The notes beneath the pieces were generated by a model. It saw only the letters and a list, made by a program, of their open reading frames with translations. It searched no databases and had not been told where the DNA came from. A stretch of 64,000 bases of DNA from Candidatus Contubernalis alkalaceticus (GTDB lineage Bacteria; Bacillota; Dethiobacteria; SKNC01): assembly GCF_022558445.1 (NCBI RefSeq), contig NZ_CP054699.1:2806001-2870000 (forward strand), read 5' to 3'. Below are positions 24,910 through 35,900 of this stretch, one piece after another; position 1 is the first letter of the stretch; each line of letters starts with the position of its first letter. The position numbers were made by a program, and so were the translations under genes.

Positions 24910-26025
24910 ATGTCCGTAACATATAAATTAAAAGAATATTTTCTCGGAAGCAACACCTGTAGGGGATTTTACTCCAGACATCAGCAGTTGTTTAAAAAAG
25001 GTTACAACCGTTTCTTCATTATAAAGGGAGGTCCAGGAACCGGAAAATCTACTTTGTTTAGAACCGTATGCCAGGGACTGGTGAAGGAAGGATATTCTGT
25101 AGAACTATATTGCTGTGCCTCCGATAATCGTTCCCTGGACGGTTTATGCGTACCTTCCCTGGGGGTGGTGATGGTGGACGGTACATACCCACATGTTATA
25201 GATCCGGAGCTGCCTGGGGTGCGGGATGAAATCATAAATCTAGGCAGTTACTGGAATGAAGATATTCTAAAAAACCATTTTGGAGAAATTCAAAACTACC
25301 GAAAAGAAATTAGCACTTCTTTTGATATTGCTTACCGTTATCTTAAGGAAGCAAAAATTGCCTATGAACAGTGGCAGTTCTTTTTCAATCACTGCATAAA
25401 TGTAGAAGAAGCCGTAAAAAGCCAAAATAGCTTTATCACTGAAATATTCGATGAAGTTAGAAGGTTAGAAAAGCTGTCGGAAGAACAAAGACTTTTGGCC
25501 AGTGCCATAACTCCCGAGGGACCTGTAAATAAATATGATTTAATTTTACAGGATATTAAGAACTTTCACTTGCTGCTGGGAGAACCGGGAACCGGTAAGT
25601 CCACACTTCTTAAGCATATTTACCTGATGGCCCAAAGAAAAGGGCTAAATATTGAAGCATATCACTGTGGCTTTGACCCCCAACGGTTAGATGCCATAGT
25701 ACTGCCAGAAATAAGTACCGCAGTGATAAAACACTGCTATCCCCATAACTTTTGCCTTTCAGATATTAAAAATGTAAACAAAGTATCCACTTTCGACCTA
25801 TCCTTATATATAGACCAGGGAAAGATTAGAAAATTTAACATAGAAATTCAGGATACCCGGGAACGATTCTGGAACCTGATAAAATTAGCAGTAAAAAATA
25901 TTGAACGGGCCAGAATCTGCCACGGTAAGCTTGAAAAATACTATTCCTCTGCACAAAACTTCAATGAACTGGACCGGCTGACAGAACAACTGCTCCAAAA
26001 AACATTACAATACAGTGTCCATTAG
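24910..26025 (+). CDS. Double P-loop ATPase (PRK06851-like)
   Basis: The 371-residue protein contains two Walker A motifs in one chain: KGGPGTGKSTLF near residue 40 and LGEPGTGKSTLL near residue 223. Each is followed by a similar block (EGYSVELYCCASDNRSLDGLCVP and KGLNIEAYHCGFDPQRLDAIVLP), so the protein is an internal duplication. I recognise it as a Clostridia family of unknown function. It has a strong GAAAGGAGGGA site and stands alone, divergent from the HIT gene. Confidence 0.78.
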   Translation: MSVTYKLKEYFLGSNTCRGFYSRHQQLFKKGYNRFFIIKGGPGTGKSTLFRTVCQGLVKEGYSVELYCCASDNRSLDGLCVPSLGVVMVDGTYPHVIDPELPGVRDEIINLGSYWNEDILKNHFGEIQNYRKEISTSFDIAYRYLKEAKIAYEQWQFFFNHCINVEEAVKSQNSFITEIFDEVRRLEKLSEEQRLLASAITPEGPVNKYDLILQDIKNFHLLLGEPGTGKSTLLKHIYLMAQRKGLNIEAYHCGFDPQRLDAIVLPEISTAVIKHCYPHNFCLSDIKNVNKVSTFDLSLYIDQGKIRKFNIEIQDTRERFWNLIKLAVKNIERARICHGKLEKYYSSAQNFNELDRLTEQLLQKTLQYSVH

Positions 26026-26107
26026 AAAGCGGCTAAATTATAAAAATTAATCATTGAAACGTAAACCCTGCCTATTATTTAAATATCTTGGTTCATCAAT
26101 ATTAAAA

Positions 26108-26138
26108 AAAGAAAGCCAGGAATTTTATGGCTTTCTTT
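26108..26138. terminator. Bidirectional terminator between convergent genes
   Basis: AAAGAAAGCCA pairs with TGGCTTTCTTT around a short loop, flanked by A7 on the left and T-rich sequence on the right. It serves the convergent genes at 24910-26025 and 26169-26756. Confidence 0.8.
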
Positions 26139-26168
26139 CTATTCCAAAACTTACATTTAAGTTACCCT

Positions 26169-26756
26169 TTACGATTGTTGGCTCTCCTGATCTTCATCTT
26201 CCTCATCTTCCTCATCTTTTTCTTCCGTATCTTCAGATTTCTTTTCCTCTAATATAACTTCTTCGATAATTTTACCCTTGTGGTCCGTCAACACCCAAAG
26301 ATAATCCTTATCCTCCTGCCAAAAGTCCTTTTTCTCAATTGTAGCCAGGTGATAAAAATCATCTTTAACATCAACGGCTATACGAACCTGCACCTGTTTA
26401 TCCGCCTGGGGCAAAATCTCAATATGCCTGATTTTTCCATTATAAACGAAAAGACCGATTTCACCATGAGGGTTAAAAGGATATTCAGGCAGTTCCAGCT
26501 TAAATTCCTTGGCAAAAAGCGCCCACTGTTCCTGTTGGGCCGCCACTCGAAGGGTAGGGCTAACCTTTTTCTGGCCTTTATCCGTAGTGGAGAATTGTAT
26601 TTCATTTTCCACCTTGACTTCTTCCACTACCCTGGCAGTAGTATCCACCCTAAAATTATCATATATTGAAAGAGTAACCAGCAAAATCAACAAAAATGCC
26701 AGAGGAATTAGACGCCTTCCTTCAACTACAAAAAGTTTCCCTTTAATCTTCCCCAC
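26169..26756 (-). CDS. Hypothetical membrane-anchored protein with acidic tail
   Basis: The 195-residue protein has one N-terminal transmembrane helix (LIPLAFLLILLVTLSIYD), a predicted extracytoplasmic domain and a C-terminus of almost only Glu, Asp, Ser and Gln (about residues 168-195). The start is GTG at 26756 in a G-rich context. The family was not recognised. A secreted regulatory or scaffold role is possible but unsupported. Confidence 0.6.
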   Translation of the reverse strand: MGKIKGKLFVVEGRRLIPLAFLLILLVTLSIYDNFRVDTTARVVEEVKVENEIQFSTTDKGQKKVSPTLRVAAQQEQWALFAKEFKLELPEYPFNPHGEIGLFVYNGKIRHIEILPQADKQVQVRIAVDVKDDFYHLATIEKKDFWQEDKDYLWVLTDHKGKIIEEVILEEKKSEDTEEKDEEDEEDEDQESQQS

Positions 26757-26859
26757 CCCTTTAGTTTTTTCTATAATTAATATTCATATAATCGTTAAAT
26801 ATACCTTAGAAAAAAATGTTAAAAAAAATTAAAAATCAACCACATAAAATTGCCGCATC

Positions 26860-29229
26860 TTAATCTGTTCTCAATGCTTCAACAGGATCTTTCTGTGCAG
26901 CTATTCTTGCAGGAACTAATCCACCAAGCATGGTTATCGTCACACTAACAATCACCAGGAGAATTGCATATAACGGGTTAAGCTGCGCCACACCGGAAAG
27001 GTTCGTTAGCCTCTGTAGAATTATATTAGTTGGAATGGTCAAAATATATGCAATGAAAACTCCCAGAAGGCCGGCAGAAGTTCCAATAATAAAGGTTTCA
27101 GCATTAAATACCCGGGTAATGTCTTTCTTTCTCGCCCCTAAAGCTCTCAAAACACCTATTTCCTTTGTTCTCTCCAGAACCGATATATAAGTAATTATGG
27201 CGATCATGATAAAAGAAACCACTAGAGAAATTGCCGCAAATGCAACCAGGACCAGAGTGATTGCATTTAGAATTCCCCCCATCAGTGATGTAAGGGTAGA
27301 TGCTAAATCTGTATAAACAACCATATCATCTGTAACTTTATCCACGTTCCATGCATCCAAATAATCCAAAGCCCTTTCCTTTGCAGAAAAATCAGTTGGA
27401 TACAATGTAATCATAGAGGGAGTTCCGTCAGCGCCAAGCATTGACAAAACCTGCTCTTTTGTAGCTGCTTTTCCGCTAATACTCCCAAACATCCCACTCA
27501 TTGACCTTGTCATCCCTGTGGTTTCAGATACGGCAAAGGTCTCGCCGGTGAGCACATTATAATCCGCCTCTCGCTGTGCTTTAACAATTTCTGAGTTTTG
27601 AGCATCTTCAATAAAAAATAAAGACAATGCGTCTGAATAAGCAATCCCTTGAGAGAGGATAGTCAACGTAATATCCTCCCCGGGGCGTACAATGCCCACA
27701 ATATTTAAAGTTATAGAATTTTCGCTGTTGTATAATTCAATCAAATTGCCGGGCACACCGTTTACCACAAAGTAATCACCTTTTTGTACATAGTAATCGT
27801 CATTTAGAATTATTTTGAGCTCATAGCCGATTATATCATCAAAGCTGATTTTATCTGCCCCAACATCTTTACCCAGAGCTTCAACAATGGAATGCTTCAA
27901 CTTATTGTTGCTGCCAACGATCAAAACCAGGTCAGTTATTTCTGCCGGGAATCTACCGGACAGTAAATCATAATTGTTTTCAAGATATCCTGATTTCTTG
28001 GAGTTTAAATTGGTTGGGTACGGCGTAAAGTTTATTAATGCTGTGTTCACCGAAGCTGCTTTCTCACCATGTAATTTCAGCAGATTCTTGTTTACAGAAC
28101 GGGTATAAGTAATACCCGACAACAAAGAAGAATCAATATCCTGTAAATAAGTAAGGTATTCATCAGTAAATACATTTGTATGGGTAACATTATCTTCATC
28201 AGGGTCATAAGGATAGATATACCGGCTGTCGTTACTCTCTACAGTTATTGAATCCCCAAACATGCCATGACGGCCTTCAGACATATTTATTTCCAATGCG
28301 CTTTGAGTAATCATGATGGGAAATCCTGCAAGGGTTTCGCTCTCCATGTTTTTAATTTGACTGTCAAATCCATTAGACAGGGAAAGAACCAACGCGATTC
28401 CAATAATGCCCATACTGGAGGCAAAGGCGGTCAAAGCTGTCCTCCATTTCTTGGTGGCAATATTTTTACCTGAGGACTTGATGGCTGTTAAAAAGCTCAT
28501 GCTTGTCTTTTTCAGTTTGTACTGAGAATTCATATCTACCGCCTCCGGCGGATTGCTGTCACCAACCACCTCCCCGTCATGGAAATTTATAATTCTATCA
28601 GAATATTGTTGGGCAAGTTCAGTGTCATGGGTAACCATAATTACCAGTTTATCCTTGGCCATCTCGCGAATCAAATCCAAGATCTGTTTACTGGTCTCAC
28701 TATCTAAAGAACCCGTGGGTTCGTCGGCAAGAATGATGTCAGGGTCATTGGCAAGGGCACGGGCAACAGCCACCCGCTGCATCTGGCCTCCAGATAATTG
28801 ATTTGGTTTTTTATGCATATGATCTTTCAAACCCACTTTTTCCAATACATCAACAGCTTTTTTAAACTTCTGGGAATTGGGTATGCCGCTTAAGGCCATA
28901 CCCATTCCCACATTTTCCAGGATACTTAAATGGGCAATTAGATTATAACTTTGAAAAATAAAGCCGATACTATTGTTCCTGTAAGCATCCCATTCGGCAT
29001 CTTTAAAGCCTCTGGTAGACTTGCCGTTTATAATAAGATCCCCTTTGTCATATCTATCCAGGCCGCCTATTATATTTAAACAGGTAGTCTTGCCCGATCC
29101 GCTTGCCCCAAGTATTGCCACAAATTCCTTTTGCCTGAATTTTAAACAAACACCATCTAAAGCTTTTTGAGTAAAAGTGCCTGTGGTATAACTCTTTGAT
29201 ATATCTATTAGTTCTAAAATTTGATTCAT
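26860..29229 (-). CDS. MacB-like ABC transporter, fused ATPase and FtsX-type permease
   Basis: The 789-residue fusion has an ATPase of the LolD/MacB type at residues 1-225 (Walker A LGASGSGKTT, signature LSGGQMQRVAVARAL, Walker B ILADEPTG). The permease has one TM near residue 260, a long extracytoplasmic domain (about 290-620) and three C-terminal TMs with the FtsX pattern (ERTKEIGVLRALGARKKDI). Substrates of such fusions are often peptides or lipoproteins. The ATG at 29229 follows GAAAGG, and no regulator lies next to it. Confidence 0.87.
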   Translation of the reverse strand: MNQILELIDISKSYTTGTFTQKALDGVCLKFRQKEFVAILGASGSGKTTCLNIIGGLDRYDKGDLIINGKSTRGFKDAEWDAYRNNSIGFIFQSYNLIAHLSILENVGMGMALSGIPNSQKFKKAVDVLEKVGLKDHMHKKPNQLSGGQMQRVAVARALANDPDIILADEPTGSLDSETSKQILDLIREMAKDKLVIMVTHDTELAQQYSDRIINFHDGEVVGDSNPPEAVDMNSQYKLKKTSMSFLTAIKSSGKNIATKKWRTALTAFASSMGIIGIALVLSLSNGFDSQIKNMESETLAGFPIMITQSALEINMSEGRHGMFGDSITVESNDSRYIYPYDPDEDNVTHTNVFTDEYLTYLQDIDSSLLSGITYTRSVNKNLLKLHGEKAASVNTALINFTPYPTNLNSKKSGYLENNYDLLSGRFPAEITDLVLIVGSNNKLKHSIVEALGKDVGADKISFDDIIGYELKIILNDDYYVQKGDYFVVNGVPGNLIELYNSENSITLNIVGIVRPGEDITLTILSQGIAYSDALSLFFIEDAQNSEIVKAQREADYNVLTGETFAVSETTGMTRSMSGMFGSISGKAATKEQVLSMLGADGTPSMITLYPTDFSAKERALDYLDAWNVDKVTDDMVVYTDLASTLTSLMGGILNAITLVLVAFAAISLVVSFIMIAIITYISVLERTKEIGVLRALGARKKDITRVFNAETFIIGTSAGLLGVFIAYILTIPTNIILQRLTNLSGVAQLNPLYAILLVIVSVTITMLGGLVPARIAAQKDPVEALRTD

Positions 29230-29448
29230 CCTTTCAAAATTAATCCTGTTTATTATTCCCGTCAAATTGCAAAATATAATTATACGTTTTTACTTTTGTT
29301 TACAGCCACATACCCTCCTTACAGCTAAAATCCTTTCAAGAGTTTAATAATAGCTAACAATTTCATAATTGAAAAACACAACAGGAAATAGTATGATTAT
29401 ATTAGTTGTTACAAAATGAACTATACCGCACAAGAAAGGAACCTACAA

Positions 29449-30381
29449 ATGAAAAAACAAATTAAACTCTATTTACTCACTGGATTTCTCGGAGCAGGGA
29501 AAACTACCTTTTTAATGAAGGTACTGGAAGAACTTAAGGACCAAAAAGTTGCAGTTATCATGAATGAGTTTGGGAAAGTCGGTATTGATGGAGAGATCAT
29601 TAGAAAAGATGATTTGAAATTAGTAGAAATTAATCGAGGGTCAATTTTCTGTTCATGTTTAGAACTTTCTTTTGTATCTGCCTTATTAGAAATGGTGGAA
29701 CAGGATATGGATTATGTTTTTGTAGAAAGTTCCGGTTTAGCCGACCCTTCTAATATCGGGGAGTTTCTTAGGCTGGTAGAAAAACGAAAAGGACAAGTTT
29801 ATGATTATAGCGGTGCTATTTGTATTGTAGATGGAGTTCAATTTCCAGAACAACTGATAGAAATTGAGACGGTAGAAAGACAATTAAGGTTTTGTCATTT
29901 AGTAATTTTGACTAAAACTGACTTAATTTCAAAACAGCAAAAAGAGGATGTAATCTTAAAAATCAAACAGGTAAATTCCAAAGTTGATATTATAGAATCT
30001 GAAAATGGTGTTTACAAAAAGAGTTTTCTTGATGAAAATCTAATGGCCTCTACCTGGGTGGAAACAGAAGATACTACCAATACGCCGGAGAACAAACCAA
30101 AAACCTTAACTTTAACCTTTGACAGCCCTGTTTCACAAGATGATTTTACAAAATTCCTTAAGGTCTTTCAAAAAGATATCTATCGTATGAAAGGTTTTAT
30201 TAATTTTGAAACCGGTTGGAAGCAAGTAGATGTAGTGGGCAGCATAATTGATTTTAAGGATTCCGAAGAAAAAGCTCAAGGCTCTCATTTTGTTATTATT
30301 TCTAAAGTTGGCTTTCAAATTGTTAAACCTATTTTTGCCGCTTGGGAAGAAACCTTTAACATTCCTATGAAGCTGCGGTAA
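29449..30381 (+). CDS. CobW/COG0523 family GTPase metallochaperone
   Basis: The 310-residue protein has a P-loop GFLGAGKTT near residue 11, NEFGKVGIDG, a VFVESSGLADP switch region and TKTD as the guanine motif. The usual family metal motif CxCC appears as FCSC, with the last cysteine replaced by leucine, so metal binding may differ. The C-terminal domain is of the CobW-C type (MKGFINFE ... WKQVDVVG). The ATG at 29449 follows AAGAAAGGA. The nearby cobalamin genes are over 18 kb away, so no B12 role is implied. Confidence 0.85.
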   Translation: MKKQIKLYLLTGFLGAGKTTFLMKVLEELKDQKVAVIMNEFGKVGIDGEIIRKDDLKLVEINRGSIFCSCLELSFVSALLEMVEQDMDYVFVESSGLADPSNIGEFLRLVEKRKGQVYDYSGAICIVDGVQFPEQLIEIETVERQLRFCHLVILTKTDLISKQQKEDVILKIKQVNSKVDIIESENGVYKKSFLDENLMASTWVETEDTTNTPENKPKTLTLTFDSPVSQDDFTKFLKVFQKDIYRMKGFINFETGWKQVDVVGSIIDFKDSEEKAQGSHFVIISKVGFQIVKPIFAAWEETFNIPMKLR

Positions 30382-30639
30382 AAATATTTACTTCTTCCCG
30401 GCAGGGAAGTCCAAATATCTTCTATAAGCCATCCAGTTGACGGAGTTTCCGCCGGGAGATTGATTCGTTTATAGTTTATATTTTATTGCAGGTAAATACT
30501 TTTTTTTGTTGAAAATTATCTAAAAAGCAATAATAACAACACGTCTCTGCTCATTTTACAGGCCCCTTAATGGATGAGCATACCTCTGTTGATGAAACCC
30601 TTAAGCTGTATAATCATTTTCACCTGTGGAGGTTAGACA

Positions 30640-32877
30640 ATGTCTCACCTAGATACCGTTTTTCGCGAAATACTCTCTGATCTTCGGTCCCCCAAATGTC
30701 TGCAGGGAATCAGTATTGGACTGATAGTTGGTTTGATGTTGGTGGTTTATCAGGTTTCCTTTGCTTCAATGATTTTTTCCGGACCGCTGGAAGTGCATAT
30801 AAGCCGGGGCATAGGTATGGCCCTGGCCGGAACACTGGTTATCACCATGGTCACAGCCCTGTTCAGCAATATACGTTCCTTGGTTGCCATGCCCCAGGAT
30901 GCGCCGGTGGTATTGCTTGCAGTGGTGGCAGCCGGTATTGCCGCCAGCATTGGTGAAACGGAAGGAACAGCTGTCTTTATAACCATTACTGCCGCTCTCA
31001 TATGTTCTTGTCTGATTTCGGGAATTTTTTTCTATTTTATAGGACACTTTCAATTGGCTGAGCTTTTTCGCTTCATGCCCTATCCTGTAGTCAGTGGATT
31101 CCTGGCCGGCACCGGCTGGCTTCTGACCAAGGGAAGCCTGGAAGTAATGACCGGAACCCCGTTGACGCTTGATTCAATTGTACAGCTAACATCAACTATT
31201 TCCATCGCCCTTTGGCTTCCGGGCGCAGCCTACGCGCTCACCTTATTTCTGATTCTACGCCGCTATTCACATTATTTCATACTTCCCGGGTCTCTGATTG
31301 CAGCTATATTTTTATACTATACAGCCCTTTGGCTTACAGGAATATCCATTTCTGAAGCCCAGTATCATGGCGCGCTGTTTGATTCTTTTGCTGCCGGCAG
31401 TTTGTGGCCGGCTTTCAGCTTACAGGATTTTCAGCAGGTTGAGTGGCCTCTAATTCTGAAACAGCTTCCAGCAATCGCTGTTATCCCTTTTATATCCATG
31501 ATTGGCCTGCTATTGAATACGGGGAGCTTTGAGCTGGCAAGCAAAAAAGAGATCGATATGAATAGAGAGCTGATGGTCAGTGGAGCAGCCAATACCCTTA
31601 TGGGAATGACCGGCACCTATCCTGGATTCACTGCCCTGGGTCTCTCCATGCTTGGCTTGAAAATTGGGGCGGACACCAGATTGGTGGGCCTCACTGCAGC
31701 GTTAATGCTGGGGGGAACATTGCTTTTAGGAAGCCGGCTGCTGGCGTTTTTTCCCAAAGCCCTTCTGGGTGGGCTTCTGATGCTGATGGGGCTTATTTTT
31801 CTCTTCGACTGGTTAGTGGACACCCGCAAAAAAATGCCCTACAGCGATTATCTGATGATATGGGCCATATTTTTAATTATTATTGTGTTTGGTTATCTCT
31901 ATGGAGTCCTCTTTGGACTGCTCACCACCATGATTCTTTTCGTAATCAGGTTCAGCCGAATCCCTCTGCTGCGCAGCGTTAGTTCCGGGTCACTGGTGCA
32001 CAGTATGAAAGGCCGGTCCATACCGCACCAGCGCTTACTGGCTATGCATGGAGAGCGAACTACCATCTACGAACTGGAGGGCTATATCTTTTTCGGTTCG
32101 GTCACCACATTGATTAACGGCATCTCTTCGACGGTCAAAAACCCTGCACGGGTTCCAGTTGACGTCATCATTTTAAATTTCAAAAAGGTGAGTGGTTTCG
32201 ATATTTCCTCTGTGAATAATTTTGTAAGGCTGCTTAATCGCTATAGCCAAAGTGATCTTCTCTTTGCTTTTGCAGAAACCCCACATGGATTCAATGAATT
32301 GCTGACTAAGAATCTGGACGAACAGGTCTCCCGTTCTCTTAAATTTTTTCCAGATTTGGAAAGTGCCCTGCAGTGGGCTGAAGACCGAATTTTAGAACAG
32401 CAGCAGCAGGTTTTGAGTTCTTTTTCAAAAGGATGCAAAACAGCAAGAGATAACCTGTTTGAAAGTATCTCCGATGAACTTCTGCGCAGCCTGGATCTTC
32501 AGGCACATGTGGAAGAATTGCTGGAGAGGCTCGGGAAATATCTGACGGATGAAAACTACTCAAAGGAGGAGGTCGTGCTTTCTAAATCCCAAGCAGCTCA
32601 AGGTCTCTATCTGGTCAAAGGTGGTGTTGTTGCTGAAGTCAAAGAAGTGGGAAACAACCGAAGCACACACATTAGAGATTTGGGCTCCGGCACGGTGTTC
32701 GCCGAAATGGCTCCCTACGGCCAATGGCCATCACCTTTTAGCTACCTGGCCAAAACCGACGTACAGCTCAGCATTCTCACACCAGATGCCCTAAAGCGGT
32801 TGGAAACGGATGCCCCTGCCCTGGCTTTGGAGGTACATCGTATAGTAATCCAGAACTTCTGCATCTTAAAAAATTAA
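30640..32877 (+). CDS. SulP-family transporter with STAS and cyclic-nucleotide-binding domains
   Basis: The 745-residue protein has a SulP/SLC26 membrane domain with about 12 helices (about residues 20-430) and a STAS domain with VDVIILNFKKVSGFDISSVNN (about 450-560). Its C-terminal cNMP-binding-like domain (about 610-740) has LVKGGVVAEVKEV and LGSGTVFAEMAPYGQWP. SulP proteins move inorganic anions or bicarbonate. GGAGG lies seven bases before the ATG, and there is no operon partner. Confidence 0.87.
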   Translation: MSHLDTVFREILSDLRSPKCLQGISIGLIVGLMLVVYQVSFASMIFSGPLEVHISRGIGMALAGTLVITMVTALFSNIRSLVAMPQDAPVVLLAVVAAGIAASIGETEGTAVFITITAALICSCLISGIFFYFIGHFQLAELFRFMPYPVVSGFLAGTGWLLTKGSLEVMTGTPLTLDSIVQLTSTISIALWLPGAAYALTLFLILRRYSHYFILPGSLIAAIFLYYTALWLTGISISEAQYHGALFDSFAAGSLWPAFSLQDFQQVEWPLILKQLPAIAVIPFISMIGLLLNTGSFELASKKEIDMNRELMVSGAANTLMGMTGTYPGFTALGLSMLGLKIGADTRLVGLTAALMLGGTLLLGSRLLAFFPKALLGGLLMLMGLIFLFDWLVDTRKKMPYSDYLMIWAIFLIIIVFGYLYGVLFGLLTTMILFVIRFSRIPLLRSVSSGSLVHSMKGRSIPHQRLLAMHGERTTIYELEGYIFFGSVTTLINGISSTVKNPARVPVDVIILNFKKVSGFDISSVNNFVRLLNRYSQSDLLFAFAETPHGFNELLTKNLDEQVSRSLKFFPDLESALQWAEDRILEQQQQVLSSFSKGCKTARDNLFESISDELLRSLDLQAHVEELLERLGKYLTDENYSKEEVVLSKSQAAQGLYLVKGGVVAEVKEVGNNRSTHIRDLGSGTVFAEMAPYGQWPSPFSYLAKTDVQLSILTPDALKRLETDAPALALEVHRIVIQNFCILKN

Positions 32878-32964
32878 CAATTAATCAAGAAACTGGTTTG
32901 TTTCAGCCCGTTCCCAATTAACAAAACCCCCGCCAAGAGGTGTCATGACAATAAAAACTCATGA

Positions 32965-35900
32965 TTAATTAAATGTTGATGATTTCCTCTCCAACTGATT
33001 TAAAAGGATCTTTTCCAGTTCTAAAGCAGACATCGGTTTATAATAGTAAAACCCCTGGATCTCATCACACATTTGTTTGCTAAAAAACTCTACCTGCGGT
33101 TCTGTTTCAACTCCTTCAGCTGTGACTTTAAGCTCTAAGCTTTTAGCCAGTTGGATGATAATCTTTGCGATAGCTTCATCTTTATTGCCTTCTGAAATAC
33201 CGTGAACAAACTGCATATCAATTTTGATCCGGTCCACAGGCAATGTCTTTAACCGGCTCAAAGACGAATACTCTGTTCCAAAGTCATCAATAGCAATGGT
33301 CACACCCAATTCCTTCAATTCTTGGAGCACTCCAATAATATAACCCGCTTCCTTAACTGCGGTACTTTCAGTGATTTCCAGTTCAAGATATTTAGAATCC
33401 AAACCAGTTTTACTTAAAGTGTTGGCAACCAGATTAGCTAAATTCACATTTCGGAACTGTTCAACGGACAGGTTCACCGACATACGAAGGGGAGGCAGGT
33501 TCATGTCCTGCCACAGCTTATTTTGATGGCAGGCCTTAAACAATACCCACTGGCCAATTGAGTTGATCAAGCCCGTTTGCTCCGCCAATGGAATAAAAAT
33601 ACCCGGTGAAATCATCCCTAATTCCGGATGATTCCAGCGGACCAAAGCCTCCAGACCGATAATCTCTTTAGTTACAACATTAACCTGCGGCTGATAATAC
33701 AGCATCAATTCATTTCTTTCCAATGCCCTGTACAGACTGTTTGTCAGCTGCATTTTTTTCATTATATCTTCTCTCATGACTGGAGAACATAAGGTAAACT
33801 GGTTTTTACCCTTATTTTTTGAGGCATTCATCGCCAGATCGGCATTCTTAATCAGAGTTTCCCCTTCCTCCCCATCTACCGGATAAACGGCGATACCTGC
33901 ACTGGCGGTGATGAACAGTTCCCGGTCGTTAACTTTAAACGGCATTTCAAAAGCTACCATAATGTTTTCACAAACCCTGCTAATATCTTCTGCCCTGGCA
34001 AAATTGGTAAGCAATAATAATAATTCATCGCCTCCAAAACGGCAAACAGTATCATGCTTGCGCACACATCCAGATATCCTGGAGGCCACCTGTTTTAAAA
34101 GCTCATCGCCACCCTCATGGCCCATAGTATCATTGACATTTTTAAAAGAATCCAAATCCATAAACATCACGCTTATAAATTTTTCGGTCCGCCGGGTTAA
34201 GTGGATCGCTTGTTCTAAACGATTTTTAAACAATGTGTGGTTAGGTAATCCTGTCAATAGGTCATAATACGCCATGTAGTTAATCTCTTTTTCCGCTCTA
34301 ACTTTTACCAGTGCGTCCGCCAATAGATTTGCCAGGATTCTCAGAAACTCCTGGTGATCCTCCCGCCAGGTCTTTGTCTCCTTCACTGAGTCAAAACACA
34401 GTAACCCCAGAATTTTGCCTTTGTTGGTAACAGGAATAGAGAGCAGCGACTGAATCTGCTGCTTTTTAAACAGCCTTTTTTCTTGAGCAGCTTCAGGGGG
34501 GAGACTTTCCAAATCAGGGATATGCACCACCCCATTATGCAAAATCTGATCCATCCACCAGGATATATATTCTATGGAAATATCTTTAACAGAATTAATA
34601 GATGGTTCAATACCTTCATTACACCATTGATGAGTGTATGTCACCATTTTCTGATCCTTTGAAAAGAGAAAAAGATAAGTGCGGTCTACCTGGTAATGCC
34701 TGCCAATCAACTGCAGCATCCCATTGATTTTTTCATCCAGATTGGATTCAGTGACGGTGACAAAGTCAGCCGAAATATGTGAGACCATCTTCTGAAACTT
34801 AATTTGGTCTTCATTTTCCCCCAACCGCTGCACATACACTCGATTAACATAATATGCCAACCAGAGGGTGATACTAAGAATTCCAATTCTTGCAATATGA
34901 TCTGATGCGCCAATCTGCACTGCAGCTGTTGGCACTTTAACCCACACCCATATTTGTGTGAGTAAAATAAAAGCACCTAACAAAAAAATCATTCGCTGTT
35001 TATTATAAACAACGGAAATAATCACAAAAACAATAGGTACCGCCCATACGGTAATACCTGCATATTCAATAAACCTAAGTGTAATCAGCGGAACAGATGC
35101 TGACACAAGAAAAACAAAAACACCATCTTGATGATCCGCCTTAATCGGTAATCGTTGAATGTTCTGCAGGAACAATCCAATGATAAAAAGAGCAGTACTA
35201 AATAACAGCACAGAATTCAAAGGTGCCTTATAGAAAAAATATTGAGATACAATATTTATCATGCTTCCAAGAATAAAGGACAGCGAAATAACCTGATAGA
35301 ACTTGGCACGGTTGTCATCGCTCAAAATCTGTCCTGGTTCAGCCCTTTGACTTTTTATGGATGGGTTCATCAGGCCGTACTGTTTTATAGCGTAAAAAAT
35401 TGCCATGATGGGAAATATGATAATTATAGGTGCCATCTGAGGGATAGTGAATGACATGTATGTATTCACCACAAGGTCTGTCATCGTTCCCAATAATAAG
35501 GCCATAGTAAAGGATGCGATCAAAAGATATGCCTGCTTTTTCTTTTCAGCCTCTTTTGACCTTCTTCCCCATAACCAGAGTAAGCACAATCCAGCAAGAG
35601 CATAACCGGCATAATAAACATTGAAATACCAGTCCCACCAATTATTTGCAGACACATTAGTCCAACCGGCAGCAGTGTTGACCAAATTATACTGTGCTCT
35701 GGCTGATTCACTGTAAAAACCAAAAACAAAAATTGTCACCGCCGCAGGCAGATACAGCAGCATGTAATGCCATCTGCTGTTGAGAATTGTGCTTCTCTCT
35801 GTCAGGATGAGGAAAAAATGCAGCAGAAGACTATATAAAACTCCCCAACCAAAAGAAGACACCCGGCGCCAGAACAAAGCCACCTCATAATCTGGTGCAC

